A stretch of 64,000 nt of DNA from Molossus alvarezi. Taxonomy: Eukaryota; Chordata; Mammalia; Chiroptera; Molossidae. Positions within the stretch are counted from its first letter, which is position 1, and each line of letters begins with the position of its first letter. Below, one piece after another: positions 55,611-64,000 of this stretch. The stretch spans positions 744,001-808,000 of the forward strand of contig CM073899.1 in the NCBI GenBank assembly GCA_037176705.1, read 5' to 3'. Under the pieces are notes generated by a model. It had not been told where the DNA came from. It made no database searches and was given only the letters and a program-made list of their open reading frames with translations. Made by a program: the position numbers and the translations under genes.

Positions 55611-56489
55611 GAAATAGTCTCTGTATGAAATATGATTATTTAGGGAATGCTATATATATTTATAAATGAACTGAGATGGGAGAAGCATTGTAAGAGAAAG
55701 AAAAATTTTGAGGACCTTACCAAAAATTCATTTTGAGGTAGACCTGAGAGAGTATGAGGCATCCACAGAAGGCAGGTAGAATTTCTCAAAAAAATTAATT
55801 AAAAAAAAAATTAAAAAGACTCGAGCCCACATATCTGTCATCCACACAAGCCTGGCAGTATTCCCGGGACCCAGAGGCTCAGTCAGCCCACCTCCCCTGT
55901 CTCCAGCAGGATAGAGCTGCACCTCTCTGGGTTGGCCATGTGCACAGCCCACAGACAGGTACTTCTGCAGACCCAGCTCCTGGCCCCACCCCCTACCCCG
56001 TGTGTGTCCTTGCCCACAGGGCACACCTTCTGCGTGCAGGCCATCTTGGCACAAGGACCCGCCATTTTGTTCCTGGACAAGGCGCCTGCAGACAGGGTCC
56101 TCCCTTCCTCCGGCAATGGAAGCTGCATTGAGGCTGGAGTTGGAGCCAGGTAAGCAGGGTGGGTTCAGGAACAGTGGTTGTGAGGGCTTTTGGGTCACAG
56201 GTGCTGGGGCAGGAAGCTGGGATGGGCACCCCTGGGACAGCTGGACCTCGCCCTGCCGCTGCCCCTCCTCCCTCCACTGGAGTCCGGGCCCACGGCCAGG
56301 TGTGGCGCAGGCCCTGGGGTCCCCTGTCCTGGCGCCCGAGGGAGAGGGAGCAGAGCCCTAGCTAAGGGCCCTGCAGCTGGGCCGCTCAGTACACAGCCCT
56401 GGAGCCCATCGGTCAGCGACCCCCAGGCTGACAATCCGAATTTTTATGTGGTCTCTTGTGTGCGGGGGGTGTGTGTGTGAGAGATTCTT
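55611..56489. other. Unassigned sequence, GC-rich block
   Basis: 55611-55830 is AT-rich with a duplicated TCTGTATGAAATA and an A-run at 55798-55823. 55830-56440 is GC-rich (for example GGTCCTCCCTTCCTCCGGC, CCACGGCCAGGTGTGGCGC) with several CpGs. Overlapping frames are open on both strands, none with a recognisable domain. Motifs such as GCCATCTTGGCACAAGGACC could belong to an old LTR, but I cannot assign a family. It ends in a short (GT)n at about 56466-56478. Confidence 0.4.
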
Positions 56490-56700
56490 TAATTTTTTTT
56501 TTCAATTACTGTTGACATACAATATTATGTTAGTTTAAGGTGTATGTCGAAGTGATGAGCTATTTATATACCCATCGTGCACCAGACATAGTTATTCTGA
56601 TATTATTGACTGTATTCCCAGTGCTTTATTCCTGTGATTATTTTTACTGGCCTAGTACTGTGGAACTTTATTATTCTTTTAATCTAATTTTGTTGTTGTT
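56490..56700 (-). mobile_element. Ancient LINE-1 3'UTR fragment
   Basis: TTTTTTTTTTCAATTACTGT, GTTGACATACAATATTATGT, AGTTTAAGGTGTATG, ACCAGACATAGTTATTCTGA and ATTGACTGTATTCCC recall the 3'UTR of older mammalian L1 in reverse orientation. Its inner end runs into the tail of a younger L1 at about 56690. Confidence 0.65.
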
Positions 56701-58325
56701 GTTACAAATATTTCTCCTTTGTTCTCCATTGACACCCTCTTCCCAGTCCCCCACCTCCAAGCATTGTTGTGGAACCTGCATGAGTTCTGTGGTTTATTCC
56801 CCCGCCTTCTTCTGAGGTTTATCTGCCTTTACCCAAATTCTATATCTCTGGGTCTGTTTTGTTCATCAGGTAGTTTTGTTCATTATATTGCAAAAATAAG
56901 TGAGATCATGTGATATCTCTCTTTCTATGATTCAATTGTTTCACTTTGGATAATATTGTGTAGGTTCCTCTATGTTGTCTCAAAGGATAGGAGATCTTTC
57001 TTACAGCTGCATAGTACTCCATTGTGTATATGTACCACCGCTTTTTTATCCACTCATTTATTGACGGACACTTGGGCTGTTTCCAGGTCTCAGTAATTGT
57101 AAATAGTTCTTCTATGAATATAGGGACACATGTATTCTTTCTGATTGGTGTTTCAGGCTTCTTAGGATATGATGCTAGAAGTGGGATCACTGGGTGAAAT
57201 GGCAGTTCGATTTTTAATTTTTTGAGGAAACACCGTATTGTTCTCCATAGTGGCTGTACCAGTCTGCATTTCCACCAGCAGTGTGCTAGTGTCCCCTGTT
57301 CTCCACATCCTGGTCAGCACTTGTTGTTTGATGGTTTTTTGTTGGCAGCCATTCTGACAGGTGTGAGATGATACCTCATAGTTGTTTTAATTTGCATCTC
57401 TCTGATGATTAGTGACATTGAGCATTTTTTTATGTCTCTTGGCCATTTGTATGTCCTGTTGGGAGAAGTGTCTAGTTAGGTCCTCCGCCCATTCTTAAAA
57501 TGGATTCTTTGTCTTCCTTTTGTTGAGGTGTATGAGGATGCTATACATAGGGTAAATTAACCCCTTATCTTATGTATTGTAGGCAGTTATGCTCTTTCAT
57601 ATAGCGGGTTCCACATTGATGCTTGTTTATTTTGCTGTGCAGAAGCTTTTTAGTCCCATGTGTTCATTTTTTTCTTTGTTTGCCTTGCCTTAGGCATTGT
57701 AACCATGAAAATTCTGCTTTGTGTGATGTTCGAAATTTTGTTGCCTACATTTTCTACTAGAATTTTTATAAATTTACAAGTCACATGTAAGCCATTTATC
57801 CATCTTGAGTCTATTCCTGTGTATCGTGCATGTTGGTGGTCTAGTTTCATGTTTTTCAAGTAACTGTCCAATTTTCCCAGCACTGTTTATTGAAGAGGCT
57901 GTTTTTACTCCACTGTATGCTCTTGACATCTTGTCCAATGTTAATTGAGGATAAGGATTTGGGTCAATTTATGGGTTCTCTGTTCTGTTCCATTGATCTA
58001 TATGCCTGTTCTTGTGCCAGTACCAGGGTGTTTGGATTACAGTGGCCTTCTAGTATAATCTGATACCTGGTATTATGATCCCTCCTACTTTATACTTTAT
58101 TTTGAAGGTTACTGTGGCATTTAGGGGTCTTTTTTAGTTCCATATAAACTTTTGTTCTAGTTCTGTGCTGGATTTTGTCAAATGCTTTTTTAGCATCTAT
58201 TGATATGATCTTATGGGTTTTATCTTTTATTTTGTTTGTGTTTTGTCACATTTATTAATGTGGGAATATTGCGCCATCCTTGCTTCCCTGAAATGTATCC
58301 CACTTGGTCATGATGAATAATTTTA
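56701..58325 (-). mobile_element. LINE-1 (type C), RT-deleted, 5'-truncated
   Basis: Tail and 3'UTR (56690-56900), ORF2 C-terminus 56906-57190 ([40 protein letters not shown]), 57650-57883 (GKLDSYLKN.., RIFMVTMPKARQTKKKMNTW), then at about 58158-58170 GTTCTAGTTCTGTG is joined directly to CTGGATTTTGTCAAATGC. In type A copies about 0.7 kb with the RT palm lies between (for example 45735 to 46420). It ends near 58325 in the RT fingers region. 57440-58325 is very similar to 31900-32770, including the joint. Confidence 0.84.
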
Positions 58326-58480
58326 TTAGTAAGAACCTGTGTTTCTGGGAAGACAGAGTGATTTCCCTCTCCTACAATTAAAGACCATTTGTGAAACAAG
58401 TAGAATAAGTCTCTCAGAGGTAGAGAGAAGAAGGGGAGGGACTTGGGACCCAAGGAGTGTTAGGAGTTAGTTCCCTGTGT
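58326..58480. other. Unassigned unique sequence
   Basis: About 150 bp between an L1 5' truncation and a simple repeat: TAGTAAGAACCTGTGTTTC, GTGAAACAAGTAGAATAAG. No repeat family or coding signal seen. It was probably the target locus of both neighbours. Confidence 0.5.
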
Positions 58481-58484
58481 ATTT

Positions 58485-58510
58485 TATTTGTTTGTTTGTT
58501 TGTTTGTTTA
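58485..58510 (+). repeat. (TTTG)n microsatellite
   Basis: Six or so TTTG units at the A-tail side of the minus-strand VES SINE that follows; such repeats often grow from SINE tails. Confidence 0.85.
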
Positions 58511-58740
58511 TGTATTTATTTAAAAATATGTGTTCATCGATTTTTAGAGAGAGAGAAAGGAAGAGGGAGAGAGAGCTAGAAACATCGATGAGAGAGAAAC
58601 ATCAATCCGCTGCCCTCTGCCCACCTCCTCCCGGAGATCGAGCCTGCAACTCAGACACGTGCCCCGAGTGGGAATCAAACCAGTGACCTCTTGGTGCACA
58701 GGATGTTGCTGAGCCAGTTGAGCTGCACTGGCCTGGCATA
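58511..58740 (-). mobile_element. VES-type tRNA-derived SINE
   Basis: GA-rich body (AGAGAGAGAAAGGAAGAGG, AGAAACATCGATGAGAGAG) and a minus-strand tRNA-like head: GCCAGTGCAGCTCAACTGG followed by a B-box-like GGTTTGATTCCCAC (complement of 58670-58685). The B box is close to the Pol III consensus GTTCRANNCC. Minus-strand frames of 92-119 codons that cover it are not genes. Confidence 0.88.
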
Positions 58741-59270
58741 GACATTTTTATTTTTTCCTTTGTATATCCTAGACTTGGAGCTGAAGAAACAGGCAACCTG
58801 CAATGTGTTGGGTGCACACAACCACCACCACAGTGACCCCGAAAGCCTGCTCTGTAGCCAGAGGACAGGAAAGGGGCAGCCTGGCAAGAGGAAAGGTGTT
58901 CGATGATAACTGCCCTCCTTTGGAAAGCACAGCAGCAAAACCTGTGGCCCCACCCACTCATGTTAGTGAGGACACTTCCACTCCCACCTGTTGGGGAGGA
59001 GCCCAGTGGAAGGAGAGAGGGTCACCTCTGTGTTAGCAGAGTCCCCGTGAGAGTGGGGATCTCATCCCATCAGCAGATAAAAGGAGCCCTCCTCACTCTC
59101 GGGGTTCTGGGGGTCGTCTGAGGAATCCAGAACTTTTTATCCACCTCCATGTGGCAGAAATAAACAAAACTTGGGAGAAGGTGCCACCCCTCCCCTGCCC
59201 CGGGCCATGTGGAAAGAACGGGGTGTATGCTGCAGACCGAACCGCAGCTAACAGACTGAATAAGACAAGT
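58741..59270. other. Unassigned sequence, possibly LTR-like
   Basis: Non-L1 sequence of about 530 bp. GATAAAAGGAGCCCTC (TATA-like, about 59077), CTCACTCTCGGGG shortly after, and AATAAA at about 59159 are in the order and spacing expected in a retroviral-type LTR, but I see no clear TG...CA ends, duplication or internal region, so the call is a guess. No coding domain recognised in any frame. Confidence 0.3.
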
Positions 59271-59351
59271 CTCATAACAAGTCATGGGTCAGGTACAGAC
59301 CCCTCTGTCAATGGAGGATTGTATGGACCATGTGGTCCTGTAAGGTTACAA

Positions 59352-59783
59352 TGGGCGATAAGCAATATTTGCTTGTGATGTTGAGAGAAGGGACCCAACT
59401 CAATGTTCGCTCACTGCCGGCTCTGGGTGCTTGGAATAGATGGGGGCTCAGCACGTTGTCCACACCTGTGCTCACCTGCAGCTAGAGCTAGGGGAAGGAT
59501 TGAGGGAGGGGAGCCTGGGAGCCCACCCACCCCTGTACACACACACACACACACGTGCACAAACTCAGTTCCCTCCCCCTCAGTGTCTTTTTCTCTCTCT
59601 TTCCTCCCAGTCTCATTGCTCGCTCGCTCTCTGTCTCTCTCTGTCTCACTGTGCCCCCTTTTACTATTTTTCCTTTCATGTTTTAACTCTCTGGGTCTCC
59701 TGCAGTTCCTTCTGTGCTTTCTCTCCTCCTCCCCCCTCCCCCTACTTGTGTTGTCCTCCTACTGTGGCTCCCTCCACAGCCCA
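59352..59783. other. Insertion within the MER2-like element, CT-rich
   Basis: Starts near GATGTTGAGAGAAGGGACCC, includes a (CA)n tract (59537-59554) and a pyrimidine-rich stretch (59570-59760: TCTCTCTGTCTCACTGTGCC), ends near CTCCACAGCCCATACAC. Class not recognised; an old LTR or other element is possible. Plus-strand frames of 190-197 codons across it and the right half of the transposon have simple-sequence composition and no domain. Confidence 0.4.
59537..59554 (+). repeat. (CA)n microsatellite
   Basis: Nine ACAC dinucleotide units, ending ACGTGCAC. Confidence 0.9.
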
Positions 59784-60344
59784 TACACTTTATCTTTTAT
59801 ATATTTTATCTTGTATGTTTACTGTATCTATTCTATGCTTAGATACACAAGGGCTTACTGTTGTGTTACAGCTGCCAACAGTATTCAACGCAGAGATGTG
59901 CTGCCCAGGCCAGGAGCCCAGAGGCCTGCACCATGGAACCCAGAGCTTACTGGGCTGTATCGCCTTGGTGAGTGTGCCTCTATCATGTTCACATGATGAT
60001 GAAATCACATAACAATGTGTTTCCCAAAGCCTGTCCCTGTTGTTAATTGGTGAATGAATGTACAATACACACACATCCAGGTTTCAATAGCAAATCACTC
60101 ATTAGACTAACAATTGGAAAGATTCAAACTAAATGGAAAAGATAATTGCTGGATGACAGAGATATTAGAATGATCTGACAAAGATTTTAAAACATCCATG
60201 ATAAATGCTTCAATAAGCAGTTATGAGCACACTTCACCAAATAAAAAATTAAAATCTCAGCAAAGACATGGAATCTTAGTAAAGAGACGTACATGTAAGA
60301 AAAAAAAAAAAAGAGGAATTTTAGAACAGAAAAACATAACTAAA

Positions 60345-60557
60345 GCCTGGCAGATGTGGCTCAGTGGTTGAACTTGGTCTCATGCACCAAAAGGTTACCA
60401 GTTTGATTCCTGGTCAGGACACATCCCTGGGTTCTGGGTTTGATCCCCAGTAGGAGTCATCCAGGAGGGAGCCGATCTTTGGTTTTCTCTCTCTCTGTGT
60501 CTCCCATTTTCTCTTTTTCTGTCTCTAATATCAATAAAAACATATTTTTAAAAAAGA
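60345..60557 (+). mobile_element. VES-type tRNA-derived SINE
   Basis: Head GCCTGGCAGATGTGGCTCAG with a Pol III A box (TGGCTCAGTGGTTG) and a B box (AGTTTGATTCCTG, 60400), a CT-rich body and the 3' end TCTAATATCAATAAAAAC. Imperfect target duplication: AAAACATAACTAAA (60331-60344) and AAAATACAACTAAA (60558-60571). Inserted into the HAL1-like remnant. Confidence 0.9.
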
Positions 60558-60898
60558 AAAATACAACTAAAATAAAAAGCACCATGGATTAGATGGATTC
60601 AACATCAGAATGGAGCAACAAAGAAAAAAAAATTGGTGACCTGGAAGATGGAACAAGAAACAACCCAATTGCAACAACAGAGAGAAAGTCAACTAACCCC
60701 AGGGACCTATGGGAACATAACAAATGTGTAAAATTTGTATCATTTTGTCCCCAAAGAGGAGGAGAAGGAAAAAGGAACTGAAGTGACTAAAAACTATAAA
60801 AATTGGCAAGATACACAAATCTACAGATACAAGAAGCTCATAAAACTTCACACAGAATAATCCTAAAGAAATCTATGTCAAGATACATCATCATAAGT

Positions 60899-61147
60899 CC
60901 TGGCCGGTGTGTTTCAGTGGTTAGAGTGCTGGCCCATAGATTAAAGAGTTGTGGGTTTGATTCCTGGTCAAGGGCAAGTACCTGGTTTGCTGGTTAGATC
61001 CTGGGCCTGATCAGGTTTGGGCAGGAGGCAGCCAATCAATGTGTCTCTCTCACATGGATGTTTGTTCCTCTCTCCTTCTCTCCCTTCCACTCTCTAAAAA
61101 CCAATGGAAAAAAAATATCCTCTGGTGAGGATTAACAACAACAACAA
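60899..61147 (+). mobile_element. VES-type tRNA-derived SINE
   Basis: Head CCTGGCCGGTGTGTTTCAGT with A box, B box GGTTTGATTCC (60955), body with GTGTCTCTCTCACATGGATG, and the 3' end TATCCTCTGGTGAGGATTAA. AAGATACAT occurs on both sides (60880-60888 and 61148-61156) as part of a longer degenerate duplication of the HAL1-like target. This is the most complete VES copy of the window. Confidence 0.92.
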
Positions 61148-61690
61148 AAGATACATTGTAATTAAACTTCTAACAAAACAAACCTGTCAACTCCAATCCT
61201 ATACTCAAGATAACCTCCAAGAGAAAATATCTTCCAAGAATGGAGAGAAAATTTGGAGGTCCTCAGATGAAGAAAAAATAAGAGAATCCATCACCAGCAG
61301 ACTTGGTTAAAAGAAAGCCTCTAAACAGAAAGGAAATTAAAAAGGCAGGAACCTTCAAATGGGAAGACAGAAGAAAGGGATGCATGGTGAACAAAAATGT
61401 GGGTAAAACAGTAGATGTTTCTCCACTTGTCTTATAAATTACACTTGTTGGTTGAAGCGAAACTTATAACCTTGTCTAATTTGCTCTAAATTCACAAGGA
61501 GACACATTTTAGGCAATTTTATTATAAAGTGTGCAGGTAAAGGTTTGTAAAGAGAGGTCGGCTTTCTGTGCTGCACCCCAACTAGTAAAACCATGACACG
61601 GAATCACTGGGGTAAATTGTGCACAAGGAGTATACTACCCAGAAGAACAAAGTGGGGAGAATCTGTCCACCTGACTTGTTTTGATTTTCC

Positions 61691-62580
61691 ATTGTCATAA
61701 GCTGCACAGAACATAAAATCGACCATCTCGATTGTCTTCCCAACTGTAACTGTTCCCATTAGACATGCACTGCCCCAGCCCCTGGCACCACAATCTACTT
61801 TCTGTCTTTATGAAGGCCACTCCTCCAGGGACCCCTCAGAAGTGGAATATCACAGTACTTGTCCTTTTGTGACTGGCTGAGCATCAAGTCCTCAGGGTTC
61901 ATCCGTGTTGTAGCAGGTGAGGGTCCTTTCATTTTAAGGCAGAATCATATTCCATTGTATGGAGGAACCACATTTGTTGTTTATCCATCACCCACTGATG
62001 GACACTTGGGTTGTTTCCTCCTCCCGACTACTGTGAATATGCTGCTATAAACATGGTGGGTGAGTATCTGTCCAAGACCCCGTTTCTTATTTTTTGGGGT
62101 GTTTACCCAGAAGAGGGATCAGTGGACCATTCAGTAACTCTTCTTCCTTCCCGTGGAACCCCCACACTGTTTCCCATGGTGGCTACGCCCTTGACCATCC
62201 CCACCCACAGGCACAGGAGTTCTGACTCATCCACTTCCTTGCCAACCCCTGTGACCTTTTATTCTGGTAGCAGCCATCGTAATGGGCACCAGAGATCACC
62301 GGTGGGTTTGCATTGCGTTGCCCTGGTGATGAGTGGTGTCGGAAGTCCATTGATGTGCCTGTTGGCATCTGGATACCTTCTTTGAAAACATTTCTATTCA
62401 GGTTAAATAATCATTTTCAAATCTGTGTGGGTTTTGGTGGTTGTCAAGCCATAGATCCCTGCTAACAAGTGCACACCTACTGTGCCGCCCCCTGGATGTA
62501 TATTCTGGACACTGACCCCTTGTCTGGTACATGCCAAGGTTTCCTCTGGGCCACCACCTGGCCTCCCTGTTGACACGTCT
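61691..62580 (-). mobile_element. Ancient LINE-1 3' end, minus strand
   Basis: Plus-strand text typical of the reversed 3' end of older L1 (L1M class): CCCCAGCCCCTGGCACCACA, TTGTCCTTTTGTGACTGGCT, GGTTCATCCGTGTTGTAGCA, TCATATTCCATTGTATGGA, CCACTGATGGACACTTGGG, GCTGCTATAAACATGG, and, toward 62560, ATGTATATTCTGGACACTGA. It covers 3'UTR and the ORF2 C-terminus. Much more diverged than the L1s of the first 55 kb. Confidence 0.8.
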
Positions 62581-62589
62581 GCCTGAACG

Positions 62590-63722
62590 TGAGCATGTGG
62601 ATGTGGCCATTACATTCCGTACTGTGCAGTGGCAGAGAGTGATCAATGGGACGAAGCAGAGAATCCATAAACAAGCGCACATGTGTCCACTGGATTTTGA
62701 CAAGTGTGTGGGAAAGCAATTTGATGGAACAAAGCCTTTTCAGCAGCATGTTAGAGGACTCGGCCATCCACAGGCGGCAACCAAACCAAACCAAGCCCCC
62801 GGAAACCACTTTAATTCGATTCTCACACTTCACACAAACATCAACTGGAAGTGAACCGCAGATTTAGATGTGAACCATACGCCATCAAATGTACGGGAAG
62901 CAGTGTCGGAGGAGCTGTAGGAGGGCGAGGAGTCCTCACGCTAGACAGTGAAGCCCAGGCCATGAGGAACACAGGTGAATCAGACCTGCCAAAGTAACTT
63001 CTTTGCTCCTGAGAGAACTGTTAAGAGAGTGTGGACAGAAAAGCACCAATGTAGGAGAAACTATTTGTCAGCCACACACCTGACAAAGGACGAGCATCTA
63101 GACTGTAGAAAGAACTCTCAAAACTCTAACAGTAAAGAAAATCCAGTAGGAAAATGGGCAAAGCCATGGAGCTAGCCTTTGTGACAGAGGGTGTTTAAAG
63201 ACCAACAAACACAGCTTTTCACCACCATGCAGACCCAGATGAAAAGCACAGCAAGGCCTGGTGCACAGCTGTCGGAACGGGGACAGGCCGAGTGCCATGT
63301 GCCAGCAGGACGCAGGGAGCCCGGAACTCAGACACGCTGCTCAGAACCAGTGCTGCCTCCCCAGACACACCGGGTGGTTTCTTAAAAGCCAACATGGGTT
63401 CTTTTTATCTGACACTATTGAACCGTCAAAGTCACATCAATAAACACTGGGTTGGTGGTGAGGGGGTGGTGACCAGAACAGTGGGTGTGCCTGGAGGGGG
63501 TGCCTAGTGGTGGAGACAGACTGTGTCTTGAGGGTACTATTATCAGTCCCCCAGCTGTTGTGCTGTGCCCCATATTTTCACATGTGTATGTTGCGTATAA
63601 ACTTGCGAGCTATTACCTTGGGGGGAAACTTGGTAAAGGGTACAAGAGATCCTGATGTACTGTTTTCTTCAACTTTCTGGAAATTTATATTTACCTCAAA
63701 ATAAAAAGTTCAGTTAAAAATA
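62590..63722 (+). mobile_element. Ancient LINE-1 3' end, plus strand
   Basis: Sense-strand older L1: AATCCATAAACAAGCGCACA, TGGATTTTGACAAGTGTGTG, CACACTTCACACAAACATC (ORF2 C-terminal half), CACACACCTGACAAAGGACG, AGGAAAATGGGCAAAG (ORF2 near the RNHLSKQ region), and a 3'UTR with TTACCTTGGGGGGAAACT, GAGATCCTGATGTACTG and CTCAAAATAAAAAGTTCAGT, ending near 63722. It lies tail-out relative to the minus-strand copy at 61691-62580, so the two ancient pieces are convergent 5' end to 5' end. Both contain 3' ends, so they are separate insertions. Confidence 0.8.
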
Positions 63723-63744
63723 CAAAGGGAGAGAATCAATAATT

Positions 63745-64000
63745 TCTAGAGATATAAAGCTGTCACCGTGTAACAAATTACCCAAAGCTGGCCGACCTAA
63801 AGCAGAAAACATGATTGCAGTTTCTGGGATCTGGAAGTGAGTGCCCTGGGCTCAGCCTTTCTCAAGGCCGTAGTTGGGGTCACCTTGAGGCTTGACCAGG
63901 GCTGTGTGACTCGCTGTCCCAGTCACTGCACAGGGCTGCTGGTGGGCTCACATCTTTCCGCCTGTTGGCATGTTCTGTAGCAATTCCATGCCATGTGGGC
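63745..64000. mobile_element. MLT1-like (ERVL-MaLR) LTR fragment
   Basis: AACAAATTACCCAAAGCTGG, GCAGTTTCTGGGATCTGG, CTGGGCTCAGCCTTTCTCAAG, CACCTTGAGGCTTGACCAGG, TGTTGGCATGTTC recall the middle of an MLT1-type LTR. No internal region or coding potential. It continues past the window end. Confidence 0.5.

Larger units (their letters stand above)
59271..60062. mobile_element. MER2-like Tigger DNA transposon, interrupted
   Basis: The two ends look like a MER2-type non-autonomous Tigger (mariner-type cut-and-paste) element. Left part (59274-59350): CAAGTCATGGGTCAGGTACA, CAATGGAGGATTGTATGGAC, GTGGTCCTGTAAGGTTACAA. Right part (59784-60062): TTAGATACACAAGGGCTTAC, GTTGTGTTACAGCTGCC, AACAGTATTCAACGC, TTCACATGATGATGAAATCA, CCTGTCCCTGTTGTTAATTG. 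It encodes no transposase. CpGs expected in the consensus are mostly TG or CA, as in an old copy. About 430 bp of other DNA (59352-59783) splits it. Orientation is not assigned. Confidence 0.72.
60085..61500 (+). mobile_element. HAL1-like / ancient L1 ORF1 remnant, plus strand
   Basis: Decayed L1 ORF1 on the plus strand, with two SINEs inserted. Recognisable text: AAAATTGGTGACCTGGAAG (coiled-coil end, 60632), CTACAGATACAAGAAGCTC (60822), CTATGTCAAGATACATCATC (60873), GTAATTAAACTTCTAACAAA (61157), AAAATATCTTCCAAGAATGG (61225). The piece 61104-61310 reads SSKNGEKIWRSSDEEKIRES in the place of the ORF1 C-terminal domain, then ITSRLG. No ORF2 follows: after about 61340 comes 3'UTR-like sequence (GTGGGTAAAACAGTAG), as in HAL1 half-L1 elements that have only ORF1. 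61500-61690 is not assigned. Confidence 0.6.

Noticed and set aside
59403..60012. Plus-strand frames of 197 and 190 codons
   Set aside because: They cross CA- and CT-rich simple sequence and half of a DNA transposon; serine-leucine-rich, no domain, two competing frames.
60345..61147. tRNA genes suggested by A and B boxes
   Set aside because: The boxes belong to tRNA-derived VES SINEs with CT-rich bodies, A-rich tails and target duplications; no cloverleaf with intact acceptor stem is seen.
61691..63722. A single inverted ancient L1
   Set aside because: Both the minus and the plus piece contain 3'UTR and ORF2 C-terminal sequence, so they are two separate insertions.

Overview
The window is mammalian nuclear DNA, most likely from a bat. 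Five tRNA-derived SINEs have the layout of the chiropteran VES family (tRNA-like boxes A and B, a CT/GA-rich body, a 3' end of the TCAATAAAA / CCTC-GGTGAGGATT kind), and nearly everything else is LINE-1. I see no intact protein-coding gene, no tRNA or rRNA gene and no CRISPR array. Long open frames are either decayed L1 ORF1/ORF2 pieces on the minus strand, antisense shadows of them, or open frames in C-rich minisatellites.

Bases 1 to about 55,300 are a nearly continuous stack of L1 copies, all on the minus strand, many cut into or fused to one another. I use three local labels. Type A (1-3194, 13305-19440, 24910-30757, 40589-51612) keeps an endonuclease region and has a GC-rich 5'UTR. Type B (4110-6796, 7151-12189, 12520-23800 with an interruption, 35895-40588) has a different 5'UTR and ORF1, and every copy that covers the region lacks the same roughly 0.5 kb of endonuclease sequence. 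Type C (31076-34900, 56701-58325) lacks the same roughly 0.7 kb of the reverse transcriptase domain. One 5.4 kb unit (type B L1 plus a non-L1 flank plus a TATC microsatellite) is tandemly repeated, with flanks starting near 6797, 12190 and 23801; the second unit is interrupted by a 6.2 kb type A L1.

Two GC-rich islands (3234-4105 and 34929-35890) interrupt the L1 stack. Each is a decayed copy of the first coding exon of the two-pore potassium channel KCNK1 (TWIK-1), still followed by a splice donor and an intronic 38-bp minisatellite, and both join the same point of a type B L1 on their right. They are DNA-level copies, not processed retrocopies.

From 55,300 to the end the DNA is older and more mixed: a plus-strand L1 fragment, GC-rich unassigned sequence, a type C L1, three VES SINEs, a split MER2-like Tigger DNA transposon, a HAL1-like half-L1 with two SINEs inserted, two convergent ancient L1 pieces and an MLT1-like LTR. 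L1 density and uniform orientation suggest an L1-rich, gene-poor region that grew by retrotransposition into L1, tandem duplication and L1-L1 recombination. All family assignments are by reading motifs, without database searches.
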